64,000 nt of DNA from Hemicordylus capensis. Taxonomy: Eukaryota; Chordata; Lepidosauria; Squamata; Cordylidae. The notes beneath the pieces are model-generated. The model was not told the origin of the DNA and did no database searches. It saw only the letters and a list, made by a program, of their open reading frames with translations. Positions within the stretch are counted from its first letter, which is position 1. Each line of letters begins with the position of its first letter. The DNA is taken from contig NC_069662.1 of the NCBI RefSeq assembly GCF_027244095.1, positions 18,812,501 to 18,876,500 of the forward strand. Direction: 5' to 3'. The translations under genes and the position numbers were made by a program. Of this stretch, positions 14,601 through 26,600 are shown one piece after another.

Positions 14601-17600
14601 CTCCCGTCTGATTCTGGAACGAGAAAAACCATCAGAAACAGTCAAAATATTGTGTATTTTTAGGGTTGGGTAAAGAGTCGACATAAGGTACTGGTGTCCC
14701 AGATGTTACTGTAGCCAAGATTTGTTTGGCTAAAGCTTGTTGAAGGGGAACAGTCTCAGCTGCCGACAGCTCTGGAACGGCAGAATCTGGAGTAGCCATG
14801 GTTAAACACAACTGAAATCAAGGAGACAACTAACTTGCATTCCATTAATTTCAAAGTGTGGCTTTTCTTTAGATTTAGGCCAGTGCTAATGCATAGATTA
14901 ACCTGCAATAAGCATATCTGGAAAGGGAAGATTCAATCCTCTGAGAAATTTCTATATGAGTGGCTGCCATTTCAGCAGTATTGGAGTCTGACTATGCCTA
15001 GTGTAAGGAAGCATTCTTCGGTTTCAATCCTTACAGTATGGAAGTTTGAGTTGGTCTCCCTTCATGCTATGTATGTGTGTGTGTTTTCTGTTCCGGTCAC
15101 TTGGTTTGCTTCAGTGGCGTTTATTCATAACAAGCATTTTCCTCTGTAGCCTTTTACATATGGACATTTAAAAGAAAGTAGTTGAAATATAAAACAATAA
15201 TTGTAGGTTGATGACCCAGGCAAGAGGGATTCATTCCATCCTTCCCTGCAAAGTACTAAATGCCATACGGATCAACATTCACATCACCAACACACACACA
15301 CGTTAAATGTTTTAACTTGTGACACAAACGATGGTTATTTCTTTCTGCACTAGTCAAAGAAGAAATGCTATGGCCTGGTCTAAGCACACAGCAGAACCAG
15401 GTAGCAGAATGGATGGGACCATAACAGAGTACATGTATGGGAATTAGTCCATGAGTCAGGACCACACATTTTGGCCATCAGCAGCAGCTCAGGGGATGAA
15501 TGCTCATAGTGGTTTTTAAAAACATCTGTCTCCCTAGAGATGGAAAACAGGTGATAGCATTGTTTCACTTACATCTTTCTCTGTGTTATCATCCCTTCCT
15601 TATTCCTACCCCAAAACAATTAGGGTAAAATGGGCAGTCATTTCTGCACAGAGGAAAGAGTTAGGGTCAGGGTAACAATGAACAAACAGTTGTACTATTT
15701 TCACGGAACAATCTTTGGAGGACATTCCTGCCAATTTTCATTTCCATTCCTTTGACATTGATACAATTTTGTAGTAGTTTTTAAAAAAACCATTTCCAAA
15801 GCTTTTAAAGCACCATTGCAAATGTGGCCTCTGTAGGCCTGATGGTCAGGACAATAAAAGCATGATAACACACGGTAGGCTGGAAGTATTGCAATGCTAT
15901 CACCTATTTTCCATCTCTAGGAGTGTGGACCTTGTCAAGAATCACAATGAGCATTTGTCCCCCACCTACCCCTGATGGTATTGACCACCCCAGCTGTCTC
16001 ATTCACATGGTTTGTACACTTCCTTTCATAAAGAACTCCCTGCAAACTCTTAGCCTGCACAACACAGAATAAATTATCTAGAAATTATCTCTTTGATGTA
16101 CTAGTTTATATTGGCGTGGCATCTTTTATACTTGGGAGATTGTTCAGAAGCAATATCTGCCCACCCCCACTTGTAGTCGGAAGTGGTGCAGTCTGTTCTA
16201 TCACCTCAGCATTCTACCAATTCATTCTAGTCTTCCTTATGGATTATGTAAACTGCCTCGAGTCTAAGGAAGCCAGGTGGTCAATAAATTTGCTAAATGA
16301 ATGAATGAATGAATGAATGAATGAATTCTGTTGTATGTGCAGACCTGGCTTAATACAAACGTTTAGAGATTTAACTGCATTACCTTGACTGCGAGGTTCA
16401 GGTTTTGTTGCTCTAAACCAGGGGTTCCCAACCTTGGTTCCCCAAATGTTGGTTTGCAAAGTGTTTATCCATCTGTAACCTGCTCGCCCTCCAAAATGGG
16501 AGCCACGATTCCCATATTTCTGAGGAGAGGACTGAGCACTTCAACTTGACTGAGGCATGTAACAATTCCACAAAAAGTCAGGAAGCCAGACTGAGGCCCA
16601 ACTCTCCATCTACTGGACTACACTGGCTCTGATAAAGCAGGGCAGAGAAAGGTCCATGAAAGCCCAGGAACAGCAGAGAAGGTGGAACCCCAATAGCTAC
16701 AGAATGGCCAGGATTGCAGCCACAGGCTCTTACCGGCTGAGCTCAGACTCAGCCTCCTTCAGCTGCGCTTGGCAGCGGCTCAGGGCCCCAGACACCCCAT
16801 TGCGCTCCATCCGCAGCGACTCGCGTTCCTCACTGAGTTCCTCCACGCGGGCGATAAGATGGCGGCGGGCAGTATCCAGAATGATCCTAGAGATGGGTTT
16901 GTGAAGGATACAAAGCCTTTAAGAACGTAAGAACAGCCCTGCTGGATCAGGCCCAAGGAAGCCCGTCTAGTCCAGCATCCTGTTTCACACAGTGGCCCAC
17001 CAGATGCCGCTGGAAGCCACAGGCAGGAATTGAGGGCACGACCTCTCTCCTGCTGTTTCTCCCCTGCAACTGGTACTCAGAGGCATCCTGCCTTTGAGGC
17101 TGGAGGTGGCCTATAGCCCTCGGACTAGTAGCCATTGATAGACCTCCATGAAGTAATCCAAACCCCTCTTAAAGCCATCCAGGTTGATGGCTGTCACCAC
17201 ATCTTGTGGCAGAAAATTCCACAAGTTGATTATGCGTTGTGTGAAAAAATACTCCCGTTTGCTGGTCCTAAATTTCCCGGCAGTCAATTTCATGGGATGA
17301 CCCCTGGTTCTAGTGTGTGTGTGTGTGTGCACGCGCACGCACGCGCATCATGTGTGATCTCCAGAAACGGAATTGCAGTATGGTGCAGTGCACTCAGCCT
17401 GGACAGTGGATTCTGTTATCTGCTGCTCAGGCAAGAGGGTGGGGTTCGGGGCTGGATTGTTGGATGTGGGGAGGCAGCCAAGAGCCGAAGCAATACGAAT
17501 GTGCTATGAATTTGGTCTGTATCCGATTGTCAGTTTAAGTGTTCTTAGAGGGGGACCCACACACAGACGTGGTGGTCTCATGAGGCTTCTTCTCTTCGGA

Positions 17601-20600
17601 AATAAAGTAGGCTAAAAATGCCAGGTAACTAAAGACACTCAGTGTTGGGTCCAGGCAAGCCTCTCTCGGGGGGGGCATTGATGCTACAGCTCAGCAGACC
17701 CTGCTTCTTGCTGCACTTCAGTTGGTTGGAGAAAGAGCAGGACCTCAGGTGTTAAGCAGAGCACATGGGGTGGGGTGGGGTACATAGAAAGCAGACAGGT
17801 CTTTAGGCTGGCAAAGCGGCGGCGGGGATGGGTGGGTCATTCTTACCGTGCCTCTTGTAGCTGCACATTTTCTGCCATCAGGGTTTCTAAGGCGTCCCCT
17901 GAAAAGATGGTCAAAACACAGACACCACTGAGCTGTGTCACAAGTTTGAATCCTAAACTCCCCATGTGGTGGACTGTGGGAGCCTGACTGTAAGGGTGTC
18001 TAGGAGCTAGCACTCCCATGACCTCTGAGAGGGAAACATGAACTAGGATGTCCCAGCGGGAAAAGGACGCCTAAACAGGGAGGACACAGAGTTTCACTTA
18101 CCCTGCAAATCGGCACCATCATCCATGTCGCTGAGGAGTTCAGGGCTGAGGCCCGAGACCTCGGCGAAAAGTGAGACCATGTTGCGCTCGAGGGTGGAAC
18201 TCAGGGGGCTGGGAGACAGACAGACAGACAAATAGACAGACAAAGTGCCCACCCTCCCCTGTCCTGGGAACAGACACCGACACTCTGACAACACAGTTGA
18301 CAGAAACCAGTGAACAGGTAAGGGATTTTGTGTGGGGGAGGGGTCGCCCAAGAGGATGAACACAGAGAAATCCTCCATAAAGTGTCTCCTTCATGGTGCT
18401 GCCCTCCACGGTCTGGTTGCTTTCAAAATAGCAGCTGCAGAAGTGTGGGGTGGGAGATAAAAGGAGAAAGTGCCCATCTGGCCTTCAGACTCAACAGTCC
18501 TTCCAGACCAGGTCCTTCCAGAAGGCAATAAACGCTGCTGTTCCAAGCATGAGTTCACTCACCCTCTACACACACTCCTGTAGGCTTGCATTTTCCTTTC
18601 ACAGAGCGAATTCATGCTCCGTTCAGACACAGAGCAGGGTCCTCGTATGATGTTTGCAGCGCCACCTGCTGGCCAGCTCTTGCATTCCGACAAGAACCCC
18701 CATTCGCTAGAAAAGCCGTAATTGGTACGGATGTGCACGGAACCGGGTGGGGGTGACTCAAGGGGGTGGGGTCTCACTTCAAGGGCAGGGGAGGGTGCAG
18801 TTACCCCTCCCCCTGCTATCCCCCTGCCAGCGCTCGGTGTTGGTAAAAGCCTTCGGGGCAGAGATGTACCTCCCTGCCCCTACTTCCCCCGCTTCGGTGG
18901 GAAGTACCGGGCGCACATTGTGCTCATGTGCATGTCTGACATGCATGATCGTGTGCACGATATGTGCATGCATGCCTGGTACTTCCGGCCAAAGAGGCGG
19001 CAGAGAGGTACACTGCTGCCCCGAAGGCTTTTACCGACACCGAGCACCAGCGGGGGGGAGGGGTAAGTGCACCCTCCCCCGCCCTTAAAGTGAGGGGGAA
19101 AAACCCCCGCCTTTGAACCCCCCAGTGTTCAAACCTGTTCGGAGGCCCGTGAAAGGGCCTCCAAACAGGTTCGTGCACATCCTTAGTAATTGGTTCTTTA
19201 TGGAATGCAAGAGCTGACCAGCAGGTGGCCCCACAAAAACTGCAGAACGTACTGCCATCTGGAAGGACTCTGTGCAAGAAAACTAGTAGGGTGAAGGGGA
19301 AAGAAGAGAAAAAACTGGAGGGTTGGGGGTGGTGTGGTCATGCAGAGGTTGCAGGAAAAAAGAACCCAGATGTTCCCTCCGCCTGCTGGAGGAGAAGAGT
19401 ACAGTCTGAGTTTGGAGACAGGCCAGTCACATCTTGCCAATTAGTGCCTTCTGCTCAGACCGCCAGGCTCTGTGAGAAAACTCATTTCTCTTACCTGCTG
19501 GGCTGCTGTGAGTTGGGTCCCAGTTCTGGAGTGGAGCTCAGGAGATCATCCAGATCCAACCCACACTGGTGAGCAGGAGAGGCTGGCAAGAGAAGGCAGG
19601 TAGTGGGGGATAGAACACTTATACTGTCTTATACTGAGTCAGCCCATTGGTCCATCTCGCTCAGTATTGTCTACACACACTGTGAGTGGCTTCTCCAAGG
19701 TTGCAGGCAGGAGTCTCTCCCAGCCCTAGCTTGGAGATGCCAGGAAGGGAACTAGGAACCTTCTGCATGCAAGCAGGTAGGTGCTCTTCCCAGAGTTGCC
19801 CCACCCTCTGAGGGGAATATCTTACACTGCTCACACATGTCTCCCATTCAAATGCAAACCAGGGTGGACCCTGCTTAGCAAATGGGACAATTCATGCTTG
19901 CTACAGTGGCACAGCGGGGAAATGCTTGACTAACAAGCAGAAGGTTGCCGGTTTGAATCCCCACTGGTACTATATCAGGCAGCAGCGCTATAGGAAGATG
20001 CTGAAAGGCATCATCTCGTACTGCTTAGGAGGAGGCAATGGCAAACCCCTCCTGTATTCTACCAATGAAAACCACAGGGCTCTGTGGGCGCCAGGAATCG
20101 AAATCGATTTGATGGCACACTTTACTTTACCGCAAGACCAGCTAATCTATTCATTCACCAGTAATTTATTTTTTGTATTCAGTTCTTTGTATGTGGCAAA
20201 ATGCATTATAATGGTTATAAATTGTTCCATTTTTACAACAGGTAATAAATTCTTGCACGTTTACCTAACATGTAATATCATCAATGTTCAGAGCACTTTG
20301 TAGATGCCAAGGACTGAACCCAGGGCTTTCTGCATGCAAATTCTCTACCACTGAGCAACAGCCTCCTCCCTGCACAAGCCCTACATTAGTCAGGATGCCA
20401 GACAAACCTTTAAATAAGACAGACAGGATACACGAGTGGGTAAAATTGATTCAGTCTCTCTGCTTCCACGGGAGCAGAGATGACCAGCCAAGGGAATCCT
20501 CTGAAATTATTATCTATATTATTAACTCTCCTGGGTGTGCCTTAGAATGTGTGTCCTGGCTCCCAGCTGATTGGCTGGGCAGCAGAGGCGCCTGATTGGC

Positions 20601-23600
20601 TGAGGTGCACCCAGGAGGCAAGTGGCAGCCAGCCACAGAGTTGGATGGGGGGAGGAGAGAGGATAAGAGAGAGGAGGGAGGGAGGAGGGGAGAACAGCCG
20701 GCCCCAAAGAGCGCACAGATGCTCTGTGCAAGTCGGCTAGTTAATTATTATTATTATTATTATTACATTTATATCCCGCTCTTCCTCCAAAGAGCCCAGA
20801 GCAGTGTACTACATACTTAAGTTTCTCCTCACAACAACCCTGTGAAGTCGGTTAGGCTGAGAGAGAAGTGACTGGCCCAGAGCCACCCAGCTAGTATCGT
20901 GGCTGAATGGGGATTTGAACTCAGGTCTCCCCGGTCCTAGTCCAGCACTCTAACCACCACACCACACTGGCTCATTTCACCCACGCTGAAATCTTCCCTG
21001 TGGCAGCTCAGAAGATAGAACATGAAACATAACCAGTGTTTGGGCACATCTATATTTAGGAGGGTGCAGCACTGTCTTATACAGTGCCTCTCAAATCCCC
21101 AAATAGGGGGTGTCACCCAGAAATGTCAGAGAGCAAGTTTATTAGCTAAAGATCATATGGTCTGCACGACTAAGTCTTTTTAACCCTTTGGGCCAGTAAA
21201 AGTTGAGCTCATTTAGTACCTGTCATTATCAAAGCCTCAGGGGGGAAACACAACACGCATATCTTGCTCCATAATAACTTCATTCAGGTGGAGATATAAG
21301 AATCATTGCAGAGGTAATTAAGATTGCCAGAAACATCAGCATAGCAAGTCCAAAAGTTCAGAGCAATGAGCCAAGCCTTTGTTTCCACTGATTGTAACCC
21401 GATCTCTAAACAGAGGTCAGGAACTCCCGCACACCTGAGAAGGCCAAGAACAGAGCACCAACCCCAAGAAAGAAAGTCGCCATTTAAAACCTCCAACCAT
21501 GTGGTTAAGCTCTGTGGCAGGGCACACCCTTAGCATGTAGAAGGCCCCAGGTTCAATCCCTGGCATCTCTAGTTCCCAGGATCTCAGGTTACACACTTGG
21601 AAAAGATCCCTGCACAAAAGCTGGGAGAGCCACTGCCAATCAGAGGAGAGAGTATTGGGCTAGGAGGAACAATGGTCTGACTTGGTACTGAAGCTTATCC
21701 TAAAGAGAGGGCCCAGGGTAAATGCCTTACCATCCATCTCCGGCCGTGACATTTCTTGGGCCAAGGGGAAGTCATTTCTTTCGGCATCTCTCTGGGGCGT
21801 CTTCTCTGATGGCAGAAGCTCTTCAGTCTTCACAGTCTCCTGAGAGGCAGTATAAGCAGTTGAAGGGAATTAATTGACACTTCACCAACCTGCCACTCAA
21901 ACCTGCCATCCATTCCTGCTTCCATTTATTAAGAACCAACCAAAGCTCAAAACCCAGTAACTGTGGCCACCCAAGCGCTGCTTACCTCCAGGGGATGAGG
22001 CAATTCAGGAGGTCCAGGGTCTGAGGTGCTTGGCAGAAATGGTGGGGGTGTCCTGGGTGGTGGGGGCTTCAGCCTAACCATGGGAAAAAATGATTTTCAG
22101 CTTGGGGCCAGGGGACCTCAAAGTCCACCTGCTTTTCTATGAATCTACATGTGCTTTAAGATTACCTGCAGGGGAACCATCTCCAGGTTCCCCTGCATGC
22201 CAGGTGAGGTGTCATGGATATTCCCTGTGATAGCATCACACCTGTGGAACACCCTCCCTGTGCCCATATACCTAGCACCTATGCTATTACCTTTCAGCGC
22301 CCGATAAAGATGTTTTTATTTAGCCAAGCATTTTAATCCAGTACTGATATACAGAGTTGGCTGATATACAGAGCAACGAAGCACCAGTGCAGCAAGAGGA
22401 GCAGGCCAAGCGTGCTTCCCAACTCATGCCTTGATTTCCTCTCCAAACCTTTTTGCTTCTGCAGATGGAGATCCAGTTTAGCTTGTGCCTGCCAACACCA
22501 TCCCTTGTGATTGCAGTTGAAGGAGATGTCAACGGAAATCGCAGTTGAAGGCTTGTTTATTTGTCTATATTTTTAACAATTTTGTCCCTAAGTATGCTTT
22601 CCATCAATTTATTGAGCACAGAAGTTAAGCTAACTGGCTTGTTGTTTCCCGAATCCCATCCCCCTTCCCTTTTTGAGTTACATTAGCTACTTTCCAGTCC
22701 TCAGGTACAGTGCCTGATTGTAGGGACAAGTTATATATTTTTGCTAGGAGATCAGCAATTTCACATTTGAGCTCCTTCAGAACTCTTGAGTGGATGACCT
22801 CTGGCCCCAACGATTTGCTCACTTTTAGTTTTTCAAGACAGTTTAGAACATCTTCCCTCATCACCTCAAATTTGCCCAGTTCTTCAGTCTCCAAGCCTGT
22901 TCCAGAGCAGCGATATGGTCAGTATCCTCTGCCATGAAGACAGATGCAAAGAACTCATTCAGTTTCCATGCAAGCTCCTTATCCTCTTTAATAATCCCTT
23001 TCATATCTTCATCCTCTAAGGGTCCAACAGCTTTCCTGGCAGGTTTTCTGCTTCTGATATATTTAAAGAAGTTTTTCTTGATGCTTCTAGCTATATTCTC
23101 CACATATTTTCTTTTTGCATCCCTTACTCTCCTTGCATTTTTTTGCAGAGTTTATGTTCCTTTCTGTTCTCTTCATTTGGGCAGGACTTCCATTTTGGAC
23201 AGTCTCCTTCTCTTTTATAGCTTCCCTGATTCTTTGTTAGCCATGCTGGAATCCTCCAGAACTTGGTGGCACCTTTCCTCCTTCTTGGTATACGTTCCAA
23301 CTGAGCTTCTATTATTGTGGTTTTAAATAAGCTTCATCCCTTCCGGAATGGCACAGAAGCCTTCTTAAATAGGAACATAGGAAGCTGCCTTTTACCAAGT
23401 CAGACCATTGGTTCATCTAGCTCGGTATTTATTGTCTACCCAGACTGGCAGAGTCTTCTCCAAGGTTGCAGCTGGAGTCTCTCTCAGGGAGGGAACTAGG
23501 GACCTTCTGCATGCAAGAAGGCAGGTACTCTTCAAAGAGCGGCCCCACACCATGAGGGGAATATCTTACAGTGCTCATGCATGTAGTCTCCCATGCAAAT

Positions 23601-26600
23601 GCAAACCAAGGCAGACCCTGCTTAGAAAAAGGGGACAATTCATGCTTGCTGCCACCTAATGGCACCGCGGGGAAATGACCTGCCTAGCAAACAAGAGGTT
23701 GCTGGTTCAAATCCCCACTAGTATGTTTCCCAGAATATGATAAACACCTATATTGGGCAGCAGCAGTGTTCTCTATATTTTTTTTCATTTGTCTGTGGAA
23801 TGAGTTTTGTTCTGGACAGCAGAATCAAGGTAGTGTGTGCACACATGCATTCAAAATTGGGCCTTCCTGATTCAACCTGAGCAGGATCTAAAATTAACTG
23901 AACGGACATCAACAAACGTATTCTACCAAAGAAAACCACATGGCTCTGTGGTCTCCAGGAGTCGACACCTACTTGAAGGCACAATTTTACTTACAACTTT
24001 TACCACAAGACCAGCTCTCCTCTTCTTGGGGAAGCAGAGGGCATCAGAAATTGCCCCTTTCCTGCTGCACCAGTGCAGTTAGCTGGGAAAGCAGTGTTGG
24101 CCTGCTCCTCTTACTGCAGTGGTGCTACCCTGCTCTGCATGTCAGCCCCTGTGTTTTATTGCTACTGGTTTTGGAATTGTTATTTTAGTTTAAAACTGGA
24201 TGTGTACTTGGTTATTTCTTCTGCTGCTATGCCTTTCAACTTTTGTGTGGTTTTATCCTACAGACTGCTGTGCTTGTTTTTGTTTCTTTTGGAAGCTGCT
24301 TTGAGCAGTTTTGGAGAAGCGAGTCACACATTTGTTAAATGCATGGATTTTGACTGCCTCATTACAAAGTGGATATTTAGCTCACCTGGCTTATGCCTGT
24401 GGCCTCCTATTCTGCCCCAACTAACCCCTCAGCAGACCCTCCTCTCCAGAGCCATACCCACCTTTCTTCTCTGCTCTGTTTGCCCTTTACTTTACAGCCT
24501 TCAGGGCAGCTTACAAATACAAATTAAAACCATAATTAAAACAAACACATTGCATATAAATTAAGAGAAACAGCAGTAGCATTGTAGACTGAAACGGAAG
24601 GACAGCTAGTAGAACTGCTGTTAAAAGCTCAGGAGAACAGAGTGGATTTAATCTATCTAAACCAGGCCTGCTCAATTTAGGGCCCTCCCAGCTGTTTTTG
24701 GACTACAACTCCCATAATCTGCAGCCAGTGGCCAATAGCCTGGGATTATAGGAATTGTAGGCCAACATCTGCAGGAGGGCCGAAGTTGAGCAGCCCTGAT
24801 CTAAACACTAAAAAAAGGAGGAGCTGGGAAGATTCATCTGGGGAGGGAATTCTACAACACATAAAAGGACCCCTTCTTGGTAGACAGCCACCTGAGCATC
24901 CAGAGACAGGCCCCATGTGGGCCTACATCACACACCATCCCTGCTGCATCTACACTGCAGTAGTTTTTCTTTGCTGCCCTTTCTGAGCTTTGAGAAGGAA
25001 GGCTATTCCAACTACACGCTAGCTAACTATTCTGCCACATGCAGAGAAGAAGACCTTGCCAGTTGCATGACAACTGCAGGGCAGAGTCCCAGCCACTTCT
25101 GTATTAATCTAGGTGCGGGGAGGCAGTAGGCCCTGCAGTTGCTAGGCAACCACAAAAGGGTCTTCTTTTCTTTCCCACAGAATGGGTGAAACAGTCTGTG
25201 GTTAAACTGCAGTTGCGGTGGAGACAGACGAAGTTGGGGTGCCCAGCAGGTGGCCTTATGGCACACTCCACCACCTCAGCACCGTGGACAAATATCCCAC
25301 TTCCTCAGTGGGTTCACTGGGTGGGCCCCTGTCCAGCTATGGGTGGCACAGTGCCCCTCTTCTGCAGTCCTGAGCCCCCACGCCTTAATTTCTTCTCCAA
25401 ACCTTTTTGCTTCTGCAAATGGAGATCCAGTTTGGCTTGTACCAGCCAAAACCATCCGTTGTGATTTCAGTTCCTTGTAGCTTTGCACCATCTGTACGGA
25501 ACAGGAAAACAGATAAGAATGTGGCCCAGCTTGGAGGGACAAGATAGCTGGAGAAGAAGAGGAAGAATAATGGTTGCTATGAGCTAAAGTTACCTTTGCA
25601 TGAGTCTGACTGAGAGTTGAGAGCTCCTTTAGGAGTGAAGACTTTTGTTCTTCCATACTGGCCACTGCAAAAAAAAAAAAAAAAACACCAGAGGTGTGCG
25701 TGTGTGTATACACATGTGTATACTTATAAACTGTACATGTGTACATAATAAGTCTTGGGTAACTTATTGTTTTGGACTTGAAATCCCATCAACCACAGCC
25801 CTCAGTCATTGTGGCTGGGGATGATGGGAGTTGTAGTTAAAAAAAGTAACCCAAAACTGTATGTCTGTACACACACACACACCACAATTAAACTCATTTT
25901 TAATTATTTATGTATATCTATGTAAACTGCTTTGGGAACTTTTGTTGAAAAGTGGTATATAAATACTGTATTATTATTAGTAGTAGTAGTTTTTTGTAGG
26001 GAGGGTTCCCCCTCAACCCCACTCATGTCGCTAAGAAGCACCTCTGGACCCTCTGCATGCTATTTCTGGTTTATTTCTCCGAAATATTTATATTCCGCCT
26101 TCCAGAAAACAGCTCCAACACAGTTTACAAGAAGACACAGAACTACAATAAAATATAAACTCTACAAAAAAGGGGAAATATATCAATACAGTAGCAGCAG
26201 GTAAAATCATAAATGAATAAAAAGACAAAGGAGCTGAGGAATAAAAATCAAATAAAAGCAGATGCGAAAAACCCAAAACTAGATTTTTAAAAAGTAGATA
26301 GCGACGAGGAGAGCTGGTCTTGTGGTTAAAAGCATGACTTGTCCCCTTAGCTAAGCAGGGTCTTCCCTGGTTGCATATGAATGGGAGACTTGATGTATAA
26401 GCACTGTAAGGTATTCCCCTCAGGGGATGGAGTCACCACTCTGGGAAGAGCATCAAGGTTACAAGTTCCCTCCCTGGCATCTCCAGGATAGGGCTGAGAG
26501 AGATTCCTGCCTGCAAACTTGGAGAAGCCGCTGCCAGTCTGTGTAGACAATACTGAGCTAGACAGACCAATGGTCTGACTCGGTATATGGCAGCTTCCTA

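Noticed and set aside
22625-23103. Host gene with coiled-coil-like protein
   Set aside because: Residues follow CR1 reverse transcriptase motifs in order; it is a LINE fragment.
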